Source of the DNA: Bolinopsis microptera
Taxonomy: Eukaryota; Ctenophora; Tentaculata; Lobata; Bolinopsidae
Assembly: GCF_026151205.1 (NCBI RefSeq)
Contig: NC_087077.1
Location: 806,001-870,000, forward strand
Length of the DNA stretch: 64,000 nucleotides
Direction of reading: 5' to 3'
Shown here: one piece after another, positions 21,543-36,500 of the stretch
How the letters are laid out: each line of letters begins with the position of its first letter
How positions within the stretch are numbered: position 1 is the stretch's first letter
Notes under the pieces: model-generated
The model's database searches: none
Told to the model about the DNA's origin: nothing
The model's input: the letters and a program-made list of their open reading frames with translations, nothing else
Program-made: the position numbers and the translations under genes

Positions 21543-24500
21543 CTAGCGATATCTCGCACTGCCAGCAGCAGCAATAGCGAATATTTTGTTTTTCTTTCTC
21601 ATCTCCCACCACATTTCATACTCCTCTACATGTAGGAGATATCTCCTGATAGGACCTGGGATCAGATCCGCAGAATCCACCATTCTCTCACAAAACCCAA
21701 CTTTCGTAGTAACAGTCAGATACTTGGTTTCCTGGTCCAAGTTCTCGTTTTCCAGAAGCGCGCGCCGCGCGAGACACGACGTTTTGCGCTTGATGTGCGG
21801 TATTGAGTCGTCAGTGTTGGAGGGTTTGTCGCCGCGGTGTGTTAGAAAGCCGCTAGAAGGAGGCTGGGTCAGCTCTAGTAACTTGCGGAGGTTGCTAGGT
21901 CCGGTGAGGCGGCGTATAGCTAGTCGGCACAGAGATTGCAGGCTGGGAACTGTACCTGAAATGGGAGGTGGGTTAGTAAGTCATGTGGTGTGACGTCATG
22001 TCACGTGGTGTGACGTCATGTCACGTGGTGTGACGTCATGTCACGTGGTGTGACGTCATGTCACGTGGTGTGACGTCATGTCACATGGTGTGACGTCATG
22101 TCACGTGGTGTGACGTCATGTTACGTGGTGTGACGTCATGTCACATTGTGTAACGTCATGTCACGTGGTGTGACGTCATGTCACATGGTGTGACGTCATG
22201 TCACGTGTTGTAATGTATGTAATTTGTACACAAACCACAGTAAAGTGGCTAATAATTGTCCAAGACAAGAATTACTGAGAAGTGATGGTAATTGTGGGGT
22301 GGTAGCCGAGGATTGCTTGCGCAGTTTTAGTACACGTAAATACCAGATCTCTATAGTGACTTAATGCGTTGGTATGCCACGTGACGCAACAGCAAATACC
22401 ACATTCCTGGCAAGGCACATGATTTGGTGTAATGTTTAACTAGCTGTGCTGCAACATCAGGTCACTCCCTGTATATTAAAGTCACTATTGTATATTAAAG
22501 TCACTATTGTGACGGTACATTACAACTAGACAGAAACAAAGTGCGAAGGGCCTGAACGGAACCCCTCAGTTTCAGTTCCTTGTTTAACACTGCCGTACAG
22601 CAAGGACATTCGCATATTATATAGTACAGCAGACAGTATTTGTATTGTAGATATAAATAATAAACAAGCCTGATATTTGATAGATCAGAAGATAAATTGG
22701 TCTGAAAAATACAGTCCGTTACAGACACTAAATACTTCTCAAATAAGTCGACAAATACTAATTGTGTACTCAGAACACTGGTTATTAGTTGTGTACTGGC
22801 TATACTACTGGTTATACTGGTTATACTGGCTATACTGGCTATACTGGTTATACTGGCTATACTGGTTATACTGGCTATACTGGTTATACTGGCTATACTA
22901 CTGGTTATACTGGCTATACTACTGGCTATACTGGCTATACTGGCTATACTGGTTATACTGGCTATACTGGTTATACTGGCTATACTACTGGTTATACTGG
23001 CTATACTGGCTATACTGGTTATACTGGCTATACTACTGGTTATACTGGCTATCACAAACAGTTGTTATACTGACATAATATCTCCGATTGTTGTGTTACA
23101 TACTGTACAATAGATTTACAGATCATCCCAGTACTTGGTATAATATTCAGTATCATAAACTCTGAGTATACTCACTAAACTAGTACAACAACACACTCCA
23201 CAATCCTAACATTCCATAATACTGTGTCCAGACACTATCTTTTAAAATTACACGTTCCCCGTCATATTTTAGGGGCGGAGGAGACCATTACAGTCGGATT
23301 TGCGGTGCCTTCTTAAAATACTAGCCTTGATCTAATCGTATTATTAACATTAAAAGCAGTAAGATAATATTTAAGATTCCTAAGAAACGTTCAACAAACT
23401 CTTTACTCTACCCAGATGCTTATTTTCTAAACAAGACCTGTTTGTAGACATCGTTAATTTTTAACTATGTAATATATTAAATCATCAACATATGGCAAAT
23501 ATTCAAGGGTTTTTGAAGCAATGACTGTTTGCTTACCTTACAACTCTACTCTACCCTACTCTACTATAACTCCTGTAATTAGAATGTTAGTAGTAAGTCA
23601 AGTCAGGAGTTACACTTATTTACACTCAGTTACACTCAAATACACTCGATACCAGAGCGTTACACTCAGTACCAGAGCGCTTACATCACCACTATTTTAA
23701 ACGTGGCTAGCCAGTGACGAGCTGGTAAAAGCACAAGTGTTGTTTCTTGAAAAAGAAAGACATTCCAAGAGGAGAGCCGTCTGTTGGGAGTTTTTAAACT
23801 GTAGTATTATTATATTCAGTCACAACACTGCGACACCTGTATTCTGTAGTCATCACCTTGTAGGTGCAATATTAGAAGATATGCAGACAGAAAGGTTAAA
23901 AAGTGAAACTAGAAACCCTACCAGAGTTTACAGTCATTGTTGCAATGTCTGATCTAGATACATGTGTCTTAAAATAGGCATGATGAGAAAACCAGCACCC
24001 ACTTAAACTTCACTCCATAAATATTAATCTTTGCCATTAAATCAATCTATAAGAACTTGCATGACCATTATATCGCAAGCCTCTCTCTCTCTATTCAGAA
24101 CAACACCTGGGGCCTGAATGAAAGATCAGTAATCAGTTCCGCATGACATCAGTTCTAATAACTATATCTCTGTAACCAGATGTTTCAGTTCTAATAACTA
24201 TATCTCTGTAACCAGATGTTTCACCCAATTAACAAACATACCAGTACTAATTGTAGTTAGCATGCCATCCAACGTCCTTATATTGGTTAAATACATTGCA
24301 GAAGCAGAATCCCATGCGGGCTGGACAATTACATCACTCCTAACTAAAGTGCTTATTCAAGTACTCCTGAGGTTATAACTGTGGTTATTGCTCCAATTAC
24401 ATCATTTAACATGATCCCCTTGTTCCCCTTGTTCATTTTCCTATAATGTTACCGACAAAGAGAGAGAGAGAGTTACAAATTTGAAACTTAAGGGATACGT

Positions 24501-27500
24501 GAAATAGGAGTGAAGGAAATGTACAGACGGATATTGCACGTTCATATTATAGTGATTGTAGCAATCTTTTATCAATGATCATCTTTTATTTCTCCCACTG
24601 ATTATCATCTGTAAATTGCTTATTTATTTATTCCTTATTGACTTGGATTTCCGACATCTCCTCAAGGCTAGGGTAGAGATAATAACAGCTTCTAAATAAT
24701 ACTTAACATGTGATAATATCATACACTAACTGATATCAAGAGTTATAACATTTCACTATTAATATTCTATAAATAGCAGATAAGATAAAATGACATCAGG
24801 AGATATATTGTCTGTTAAACTCAGCACTGCAAGGAGCAAGGGAGTGACAGATTCTGCAACGTTTCCTTCATTTCTTCACAAATTAATTACTTCTCTACTA
24901 CTTCATGTGGCCTAGGTATGGTGAAGTAAATTGACAGTGGCACAATTTAGATCGATTAAAATTAGAATAAGTAGTATATTCACATAATATTCAACCTTAT
25001 AAAGTACTGTTTGACACACCTTCAAATTGTACATGATAAAAAGAGTCAAAGATAGACACACCTTACTAAAGTCCTTATAGAACATGTTAGAGTTTGTTGT
25101 TTATTACATCATCAACTACTGATACTACTAATGTAACAGATTTACATTTGTTATGATAACTGTGACAACTTTAAAATCATGAAAACTATTGTAATATCAC
25201 AACATCTTTTATCAATATTTGATAGATCGGCGAGAGACTAAACCAGCTTCAATTTCAACTGACATGAACTTAATTAAATACAGATCACTGGAATTCGTCT
25301 ACTTGCTTATACAACTTCTCAAAAATGTGAATACAATTTACAGAAATTTGAAAGTATGCGTTTTTTGTGTGTCAGATCCTAGTAGACAGCTACAATTGCA
25401 TTGTGAGTAGTATTCGCTGTCATATTGCAGCATGTCTTTGAAGAAAATGTCAACATAAAGAACTGCACTCTGCAGGCTCCTGCTAGATCCTGCTGGGTGT
25501 GATTATTGTGATCATGACAAAAAGTCTAGACACACTATCAGAGAACATTGCACAAGATCGCCCCTACACTCAACTAGTAGCTACACCAATACATTTAACA
25601 GTCTACAGCAGCTCAGAACCAGTGTTTTAGGACATGTCATAACATGCCCAGATCAACTATTCCATAAGATCAACCTGATACTCCTGACAAGAGTTGGGGA
25701 GATGTGATATGTCTAGGTAGAATAACTTCGCAGCATGATAAACGGCTACATGGCACAATGCACATGTGTATTGTTCTCACTGTGGATTTAGTGGCTAATT
25801 TGAACTAATAGATAGAGGAAAATAACGGGGATGTTTACTTACCCAGATTATATGACTGGAACTTCAAATCTGGGAGGGTATGACGTCACAGGGTATGACG
25901 TCACATTCCTCTCAAGTGTACTGTTTTACTCCAGGTTTTGACAAATTATTTCCCGTTAGTAAAAGACAGATGTCATACCCAAAATCACACTATTCTATCT
26001 ACATAACACTTGGTAGGCGTGGTAGTGGCAAAGTAAACAACTTACAATTGTCTTGTCAGGATACAAAGCATTTGAAATACCGCCACATTATGTACACATG
26101 ATTTATTAATTAGATTTAGAGATGGTATATAAGGCGCCATTAACCATTTACAAACGTAGAATAATTATATTATCCAAATTTGTGAACTTTCCTAAACTGA
26201 GGCTAAACGTAAGTAACTATAGTTAAACTTATGGTAAACATGGTGATGATTGCCGACTGCGGCTTCTAGTAGACGTGATGTGGCTGCTCTATTTTATTTA
26301 TTAGGCAGTATTTTTGGCTGGACTTCTCGAAATAATTTTGAGCATGTTTATGGCGTGGGAATTGTCTGCGGAAACCTCACACGGGACGTAAATAGAAAGT
26401 TCAAGGTTTAAGTCACCTCATATGAACGTCATTCTATGTCTAACATTATTTTCTCAGTCACAACATTAAGAGTAGAAAACATTATAATTATTCACAAGTA
26501 ATGTGCCAACAACACTCGGTGCTTTACAGTACAATCCCACACACTTATCATCCGTTATTATATTGTAACATTTGGTATGCCGTCTGTAACTTCTTAACAA
26601 CAACATTTCCGCTCCAACATAATTACAAACACCCATCAACCCGCCAATCAAAAGCCAGGAAACACTTCGTTAACCAATCAAATGTATTGGTCAAAACCAC
26701 GTGACACTAAAAAGTTTATTGTGTCTGTAATGAAAAGCGGCTGCTGACCAATGGGAAGGACATGAAGTGTATGCCACAGTCACGTGGTCTCGTTTTCTAT
26801 GCGTATTTTATGTGCAGTTTCCGGTGATGGTTTTTGCTCGCCAACACAGCCACACGACCTTAGACCAAATAGCCCGGCAAAAGTGATCTCTCCCAAATTT
26901 CAGGTGACGCCCAAAATTGATTTCCTGCTTACTCAAAGTACCAGATTCCTTCTACACACGGAGCTATCAGGGTTGCCTCCCAGTTCCTGATTTGTCTAGA
27001 GAGATTTCCCGCTCAAACAGGAAGAGAGTAGTTTGGCTGGGTATGGTAAGGTATAACAAGTGCGAACATGTCCTCCTTCTCTCGTGTTCTGGAACAATAT
27101 CTTCAAGGACACACTACTCACGGTACGTTTTGGATGAAGGCTGGAAATGAGACCCACAAAAGGTTTTGAGCTTAGTTCAAGTCAGAAACACAGTGTTCCA
27201 GAATAGTTCCAAAGAATCACCAGGCCATAACCCTGGTATTCAGTGATTATGAATATTAATGTTATAGTTGCCAGCATTGTGCAACTGCAAGTTGACCGCA
27301 CGGCGCACTGTATTTTAGTTAACTATAATCTTATAATGTGTCAGGAGCTAATATTTTAGCTAGAAAACTAGTCCAATACTGAGTAACTTTAAATTAATAT
27401 ACACTGTTCAGGATGTAAAATATAGCCCCTTAGTAACATGAACACACTCAGTAGCACACATCTACATCACTTATTATAGTTCAGGAGGAACCACAGAAAA

Positions 27501-30500
27501 TGGAGATTGAGAAGCTAAAAGTTCAGCATATCTGGAATGTACTCACTTTCAGAGGCTGCTGAGTGCTGATTTGACTGTATTCAAGTTAGATCCTACAATC
27601 CTGGGATTTGGTGATTCTAAGAATTGCGAGTTCAGACAACACCTCCATCTGTAACTAGTCAGCACTCCTGGGCACAATCCCGAGAAGCTAACCAACAAGT
27701 CAGCCTTGTTGACAATCTTGTTAACAACAGGAGGGAGACGGCTCACTACAATAACACATCACACCAGCTCAGTGTGACCTATAGTGTGACCTATAGTGTG
27801 ACCTATAGTGTGACCTACAGTGTGACCTATAGTGTGACCTATAGTGTGACCTATAGTGTGACCTACAGTGTGACCTATAGTGTGACCTATAGTGTGACCT
27901 ATAGTGTGACCTATAGTGTGACCTATAGTGTGACCTATAGTGTGACCTATAGTGTGACCTATAGTGTGACCTATAGTGTGACCTATAGTGTGACCTATAG
28001 TGTGACCTATAGTGTGACCTATAGTGTGACCTATAGTGTGACCTATAGTGTGACCTATAGTGTGACCTATCAGCAGTGCAGCTCAGAGGTCAACATGATA
28101 GAGCTCCTGTTAAACACATTTCAAGAGACCTCTCTCTCTCTTGACTAACTGACTGGCTGGTTATGACATTGTGTTCAGTGTTTTATTATATGCTTTTGAA
28201 TGGCAAAAACCTTTCATAACGTTGAAGTATGGAATTAAAGATAGGTAGGTGACGTGAGTAGCTTCTAAAATTGGAGAATCGCCCAAAATGTGAGAACATT
28301 TACGTCGACACCCACCAGTCACCACCGGCCCAGTCAAGTGTTTTCAGTCAAAACTCTGTAATGACAGGCTATAGATAAGTTGTAGGTTTAGGAATTAGGA
28401 GCTAGGACACTGCAGTGCTGGTGTTGTCAAATAACAGGGGATATCTAGTGTGAGGTGTTAAACCAACATGTTGTAGAGATTGTAGACAACAGTAGATACT
28501 GTCAACAGTCTGCACTTCAAAGTGCCGGGCACGACTCTGTAGAATCGTAGACTGTATAATGGTATCTAGCAGTTAGCTTTATCTCACTGTGTACTGACTA
28601 CTGGGGTATATATATCAAACATAATACTGGTAATATATTCTGTTTGTCTCACGATAGGACTACAAACATTGTACTGTTATTATTATTATTTACTATTGTC
28701 AATGGTTCATGAAATTTACATTAGATTTGTGAAATGAGCTATTTTGGTATCTATCGTGTGAGCAAATTTGAATCGAGAAAATTCCAAAAATCCAAGAATT
28801 TGTTCCAGTCATCACTTACATGACAGCTCAATTCATTACCAGGTTGAAACATGCAGGTAAAATTGGTAAAATTGTTGCGCCGCTTGGTAATTCCACTTCT
28901 GCGGGCTCTGAGTATGCAGTTTTAGATTTTTATAAAACTATCAGCTAAGTGTCATCTTTAAATAGCACCTAACTCACACAACATAACCACACGGCTACTA
29001 TATTCACCATAATTTGTGGTGTTGTCAACAATTATGTGCAAATAATGCGGTTCACAAGATAACACTTTGACACTGTCTCTACATTCGCCAGACAACATTC
29101 CACACTGTGTGTTGTTCTGGTTTAACCACAGTATTTTTAACCACAGTATTTTTAACTGGCACAGTATTTTTAACCACAATTATATTAACCACTTTTTATA
29201 TTATATCTCAACATGTTATAAGGCTACTTTCCATTGTAGTTTTTAATGTAATAAAGAGTGAGGTCAGTGAGGCTGAAATACAAACCAATCAAGTGGCTCA
29301 GTGCTTGATAAAGCTACTTCAGCAATGGAATGATAAACGTATCTTGAGACACATATCGTGTGTTACCTGATACATTTATTAAATAATGAAATGGATACAG
29401 TTATTGTATCTCTGTTACCTGATACATTTATTAAATAATGAAATAGATACAGTTATTGTGTTATACTGTTAGATACAGTTATTGTATCTGACAAAAGTTG
29501 AGGCTGATATAATAAGATAATTACCAAGATATCCGGATATCTGATACTCCAGATAACATCTGTAATTTATCTAAAAATATCTCTTCACAGACAGTGAGAC
29601 CTTACATTTTAATAATCCCTAAGAAGGGGTACCCCCCCTCCCTAAGCTAAGTTCAGGCTTGAGATCGATAATTAACATTGTTACAAATTTATTATATTTT
29701 AAATCCAGCGAAGTGTTAATATAAGAGACTTTCTGCAATAATAACGCCGGGATTCTTTTGAAACTGTGCCAGTATATTCCCTGTAGCACACGTGTGTAAC
29801 AAATTAGAAAGTCGCTAAAGTACAAGTTTACTACAAGTCTCAGTTTTACTTTATGTTACAGTAGGGGGTGAAACCTGTAATCGCTGTAACTCAGGTGATC
29901 TCAGTAATATCCTAACACGTGACACCATGTGACACCACGTGACAGGAAGACTCATGTCACATGTGACACCACGTGACATGTCACATGTGGTACTTTGTCT
30001 GCTCCGCTGCGCTGTAACAATTTCAATACATATATACGATTTTATCCTTGTAAAAAGTAGAAGAAACTATTCAATTAGTAACAATTATTGGCTGAGCTTT
30101 CTATTTTGATATACGTCAGTTCTATCAATCTCCCATCTTTGATCGGGTTAGATAGTTAGTGCAGTTTACCGAGTACCCAGTAGTAAGCAGATCCGGTAAT
30201 TTAACCCAAAATATACATCACTCTCTTCTCTCGTTACTTCTTATGACTAAATCCAACAGTTCACGCTAAATTAGATTAGCGAAAAGAATTTCGTTTTAAA
30301 TTTAGCTACATTTTACACAAGCGGCTGCACGATGTAATGATATCTAAATAAACACTGAAGATAATAAGTAACTGAACAGGCCATGTGGTAGTTACATTTC
30401 CAGTACACTGCTCAGTACCTACTTTTTCCCTTTATTCCAAACATATCGAGTCAATGACGTAGGCTGCAACTTGCACTCTGTTGTTATTTTTGGCAGGAAA

Positions 30501-33500
30501 GTTACTCAAGCTGGCCTTTGGTACCTAGACTTCCTTATTTGGCCGTTTGAGTGACAGGATCCTCATTCGAATGATAGAGTTCAAATTATCGTGTATCTAC
30601 TTGACTGCTTAGCAAGGATGTGTTTCTACGAAAATCAATACTTTCCTTGAACTAGAATTTAGAGTAATTAACATCAATAAATTCAGTTAAGAGGTTACAC
30701 CGTTATTTCAGTGACATTCGAGCATGGTATTGGATGCCTACCAAAACCTCAATCCCAATTACTACGAGAATTCATGGCATTAATATGACATAACATTCTC
30801 AAAATACCAAAGTTTGTGGGAATACCATTAATATATGCATTCCCCTGATCGTTTTGGTGGGGTTTGTATCATTTAATCATTTAATTATATAAGCATGAAG
30901 ACCTTATAGTCTTCCGTAAGGGCTGCAATCACCTTCGAATTGTAGGTTGCATGTCTAGGTTTTTTTCTTTTATGTCAAGGCGGAAAAGGTGCAGGAGACC
31001 ACCTACTCCACGATGGCATCTGATACAATTCAATAAGAGGTTACACAGTTATTTCAGTGACATTCGAGCATGGTATTGGATGCTTACCGAAACCTCAATA
31101 CCAATTACTAAGAGAATTCATGGCTTTAATATGACGTAACATTCTCAAAATACCAAAGTTTGTGGGAATACCATTAATATGCATACCCCTGATCGTTTTA
31201 GTGGGGTTTGTATCACCTGATGATAATGTAGTCGCGTCAACCTGATGAAGTAGCTCAAAGTACCGGGTATTAGTACGACTAGACCACAGTAAATCAAGAT
31301 ATCAGGAGGGAGTACTGCGGAGTAAATTACCCTAAATTACCCTGGCTCAATTACCCTGTCTTTACTTCTGTCTCCACTGTTCAATATTCAATACTGCATG
31401 GGTATTAATATTACGATATTATATGGGCTTATGCCCAATACAGTAACCAGGCAGTTACATTGGATTAAATCACATTTTCCAAACGGAGAAGTTGTAATGA
31501 GCAAAGGAACTGACTGATCGACCAAGGATAGCTTGGAGATCTAGGTCGTTTCCACAGAATCATGAGATATTATCTACAGTATGACCGGGGCGGGAAAAGC
31601 CGGTAAACGGGATGCAAAGTCTATTATATGTGACCATGTAAATCCCTCTGGTGCAGTGCCAAGTGAGATTTCAAGCTCATTTCAAATCCAGCTTCCACGC
31701 TTGCCAGACTGCTCAATACCTAAATAGACTGATAACTACTAGAAATACTAGGCAGGGGCTACCACACCAAAATTACATCATCTTTTAAAAGCAAAATCTC
31801 ATTAACATTCGTCATTCACGACTTCACTGATACTAGAGTACTGGTGAGTGATATGAATCAAGTTATACTCAACAGTCAAATTTACCAAAGGGGTCTGTCA
31901 AGAACAACTTAAGATAACTTGCCTCTCGCTTAAAACTAACAGCTAAATTAATGGGAGACTTTCTTAAAGTAGTTTATGAGAAACCAAGAAATTTACAAAG
32001 TATTAATAAAGTAACTATGAGTAGTAACTATAGTAACTATGAAGTAGTAACTATAGTAACTAAGTAGTAACTATGAAGTAGTAACTAACCGATAGCATTA
32101 GCGACTATAAGTTGGGAGGCAGTGAGGAGTGAGGGAGTGTCCTCAGTGTTAGCTTGTCTCAGGGAACTACGAGACATACAGGAAGTGTGACGAACACAAC
32201 ACGATCTCCTGCAGCTGAAATTGAGAGTAAGTTACTGAGGAGTAACGTGATTAAGGAGCAGTGAGGAGTAACGTGATTAGGGAGCAGTGAGGAGTAACGT
32301 GATTAGGGAGCAGTGAGGAGTAACGTGATTAAGGAGCAGTGGGGAGTAACGTGATTAAGGAGCAGTGAGGAGTAACGTGATTAAGGAGCAGTGATGAGTA
32401 ACGTGATTAAGGAGCAGTGAGGAGTAACGTGATTAAGGAGCAGTGAGGAGTAACGTGATTAAGGAGCAGTGAGGAGTAACGTGATTAGGGAGCAGTGAGG
32501 AGTAACGTGATTAGGGAGCAGTGAGGAGTAACGTGATTAAGGAGCAGTGGGGAGTAACGTGATTAAGGAGCAGTGAGGAGTAACGTGATTAAGGAGCAGT
32601 GAGGAGTAACGTGATTAGGGAGCAGTGAGGAGTAACGTGATTAGGGAGCAGTGAGGAGTAACGTGATTAAGGAGCAGTAAGGAGTAACGTGATTAAGGAG
32701 CAGTGAGGAGTAACGTGATTAAGGAGCAGTGAGGAGTAACGTGATTAAGGAAAAGTGAGGAGTAACGTGATTAAGGAACAGTGAGGAGTAACGTGATTAA
32801 GGAACAGTGAGGAGTAACGTGATTAAGGAACAGTGAGGAGTAACGTGATTAAGGAGCAGTGAGGAGTAAGGTGATTAAGGAGCAGTGAGGAGTAACGTGA
32901 TTAAGGAGCAGTGAGGAGTAACGTGATTAAGGAGCAGTGAGGAGTTATGTGATTAAGGAGTAGGAGGCTAGGAGCTGGCCGGATTGCTGATAAATTTTCG
33001 TTTTAAAGGTTCCGGGGTCCTCCTTTAAAAGGAATGGTAAAGGAAGATTAAATATTTTTTGATTTTGTTTATTGGCGACCTCTCTCAGATCATGGTGACA
33101 GAAAATATTATCATCAAACTGCTAAATTCCTAGAGAATCACAAGATCAACTCGTTTTAAATCTAAAGCGTTCTTCATAAAGAACTTAAATTCGGGCCAAA
33201 CCTAATTTGGTAAATTCTGGTTTAAAGTCCATAGTTGTTAGCATGTACTAACAAAGAATTGTGGCTTTATAATGTTCTACAATGTTCGAAATTCCTCTTT
33301 ACTGCATTCTTTGCTAAAAGTTTGGTCAAAACCCACGATTTTCACAATAAGAAATAGGATTGAGGTAAACATGGAATACGTGTCAAGTAGGCATGAATAC
33401 TGAAAATCTTTTTGTAAGTTCCGTAAGTTTCGTACTAAATGACGCAAAATTCTGAAAGCAGCTAAATTTCATTTTTTAAACACTAATGTGTCAGGTCATC

Positions 33501-36500
33501 ACAAAATTCAACCCACAACCTTCTGACTCATAACACAAGAATTCGAAATATGATATTATATATTTAGAACAAATTTCCAATAAAAATTATGCTGGTGAAA
33601 CTCTTTTATTAAATTCAAACTTTTATTTGAACAATTCCAGACAATTTAACATCTTGCCCAGGGTTCAGAGGTAGAGATAATAAGAAGTCGAATTATTAAT
33701 GAACAATTAAATTACTGTGAGTCCACTAAAATCATTCGCATTATCACGGTTCTCTCCTAACATAGCAGTGTGCAAATACTTAACGTATCTTATCTTTTAT
33801 CTACATTATGTAAAATTTGGGTTGTTGCCAGTTTTATGGGTTTTGTAACGTTAATACCTTAATACTCTCTGTAAACCAGTGCAAAGACTTATTATTACTA
33901 AATAACGCTCCACCTTCAGGAGGATACGCTGGGATGGAATGCGGTGTAATATTATTGAAATGGAACTACTACTAACTGATAACACTTGAATAAGTTCAGG
34001 GTTTGAAGTGATAATTTGAAGAGGTCCAGTGAGAAGAAACATGGAACAAGATAAGCGGGCTCCAGTACGTTGTTTATCGGTTCACTGGCTCGTTGGACGG
34101 CTAATCATATGCTCTAATTGCTAGCATGTCTTGTACAATCGGCGTGAATTTGTTATTCAATAGGATGAAGATCTCCTAGGTGATAGGATAGTTGAGGGAC
34201 TCTTAACGCATGTTTCATGGAATTATACTACAGTAGGGAGTTAGTACCTGTTTATTAGCGACTTGAAATATGAAAGAAAAACTAAACACAAAGCTACAAA
34301 AGCAAATCAGAATTCCTGACATCATTAAAGTGTGTCACTGATCCGCAAATCAGCCAATTTAAGATTAATAACTCACATATCATAGCTAGGGGACTGAGTG
34401 ACAGGTTTAGCGCCGTAATGTAGCAACAACCGCACACTAGCCACATTGTTGTGTTGGACTGCTAGCTGGAGTGCAGTGTAGCCGGAGTTACCTGACTCGT
34501 AGTCCGGCTCTGCTCCTGAGAGGGAATCGTGTGTCACGTCATGTCACGTGGTGTGACGTCATGTCATGTGGTGTGACTTCATCTCACGTGGTGTGACGTC
34601 ATGTCACGTGGTGTGACGTCATGTCACGTGGTGTGACGTCATGTCATGTGGTGTGACGTCATGTCACGTGGTGTGACGTCATGTCACGTGGTGTGTAATT
34701 TCATATTCCATGGTGTGATATCCGGTAAGGTTTGCCAAAAGTTTTAAAGTTTCAAGTACGTGCTAAATGCTAATTGAATCTAGATGAGGAACCAATACGC
34801 TACTGGAAGGTTTAAAATGTGAATGTAACACACCAGCATTAAGAAGGATAGCCACACAGCCCTCTCCTCCCCTCCTTCTGCTGGCGAAGTGTAGTGGGGT
34901 CATTCCATCATAGTCTGCTGCATCTACTACTCCGCTATTCCTCAGCAACATCTGGTGGGAGGGGCATGTGAGGGGTATGTGAGGGGTATGTGAGGGGTAT
35001 GTGAGGGTTATGTGAGGGGCATGTGAGGGGTATGTGAGGGGTATGTGAGGGGTATGTGAGGGGCATGTGAGGGGTATGTGAGGGGTATGTGAGGGGTATG
35101 TGAGGGGCATGTGAGGGGTATGTGAGGGGTATGTGAGGGGTATGTGAGGGGTATGTGAGGGGTATGTGAGGGGTATGTGAGGGGTATGTGAGGGGTATGT
35201 GAGGGGTATGTGAGGGGTATGTGAGGGGTATGTGAGGGGTATGTGAGGGGCATGTGAGGGGTATGTGAGGGGTATGTGAGGGGTATGTGAGGGGTATGTG
35301 AGGGGCATGTCAGGGGTATGTGAATTGTGAGGGGTATGGGAGGGGTATGTGAGGGGTATGTGAGGGGTATGTCAGGGGTATGTGAGGGGCATGTGAGGGG
35401 TATGTGAGGGGCATGTGAGGGGCATGTGAGGGGTATGTGAGGGGTGTGTGAGGGGTATGTGAGGGGTATGTGAGGGGTATGTGAGGGGTATGTGAGGGGT
35501 GTGTGAGGGGTATGTGAGGGGTATGTGAGGGGCATGTGAGGGGTATGTGAGGGGCATGTGAGGGGTATGTGAGGGGTATGTGAGGGGTATGTGAGGGGTG
35601 TGTGAGGGGTATGTGAGGGGTATGTGAGGGGTATGTGAGGGGTATGTGAGGGGTATGTGAGGGGTATGTGAGGGGCATGTGAGGGGTATGTGAGGGGTAT
35701 GTGAGGGGTATGTGAGGGGTATGGGAGGGGTATGGGAGGGGTTTGTGAGGGGTATGTGAGGGGTATGTGATGGGTATGTGAGGGGTATGTGAGGGGTATG
35801 TGAGGGGTATGTGAGGGGTATGTGAGGGGTATGGGAGGGGTATGTGAATTGTGAGGGGTATGTGAGGGGTATGTGAGGGGTATGTGAGGGGTATGTGAGC
35901 TAACTGTCACAAGTCGGCATTATACCTTACATTATCCAACTTTTCTCTGTGTGTCAGTATAAAAAAGCGGACCACCAAATTAATTGTAAATGATTCAACT
36001 TAGTGGCACTTGGGCACACCAAATAGTCAAAATTCCATGGTTTCTGACATTCCTGACTTACTCACGTGGTTAAAAAAACATTTCTAACGAGCAATTTCTT
36101 CCATTCTCTTTCTATTGCACTATTTTATTTGTACGCTAGAAGGCTGTTATGCAGGTCGGTTTGATTGGATAGAAATTACAACGTATCCTTGTCAATACAG
36201 CAAACTTATTACTGACTTGTTAGTGTTTAATTAAATAATTAATTGATAAATTAATGACGTAAATGTTCTGAGAGTTATATCCTTTGCATAACATTAATGT
36301 AATGGCTCCATGGTAACGTATCAACTATCCAGTCACCTAACACAATTTCTAGGCTGATGTTTGAGAAGACACAGCTATTTGGGGATTAGGAGGGAATTTG
36401 TAAATGAATTTAAGAAATTTGCAGAAATTGTTTGCAACCGCTGACCTGGTTCAATAAGCCGCAATTGACGTCAACGCTGGTAAATAAAGTAAAATAGTTG

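Larger units (their letters stand above)
22211..32004. other. Large intron 9 of ankyrin/SOCS gene
   Basis: No coding exon was recognised. Contents: tandem arrays at 22788-23052 and 27772-28069, a 36-bp direct duplication (24151-24222), two CRE sites near 25879 and 25894, a CCAAT/E-box cluster (26640-26790), a 45-bp duplication (29360-29460) and a direct repeat of about 180 bp (30690-31212). Long open frames across the arrays are artefacts. Confidence 0.55.

Noticed and set aside
22504-23078. Overlapping frames of TGY, WLY and SIA repeats on both strands
   Set aside because: All are readings of one 9/12-bp minisatellite.
26120-26215. TATATAAGG followed by a GTAAGT donor, suggesting a nested gene
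   Set aside because: No downstream coding exon on the plus strand supports it; a TATA-like and a donor-like motif are common by chance in AT-rich DNA.
27624-28148. 174-codon SVTY-repeat frame
   Set aside because: A 12-base tandem array gives a stop-free frame by periodicity; no domain outside the array.
32222-32965. Possible CRISPR array (regular repeats)
   Set aside because: Units are directly adjacent with no unique spacers, in a eukaryotic intron. It is a minisatellite.
34763-35910. Long minus-strand frames of PLTYPSHTPH repeats
   Set aside because: Produced by a 12-bp minisatellite that is open in several frames. The real coding part is only the ankyrin exon 34834-34951.
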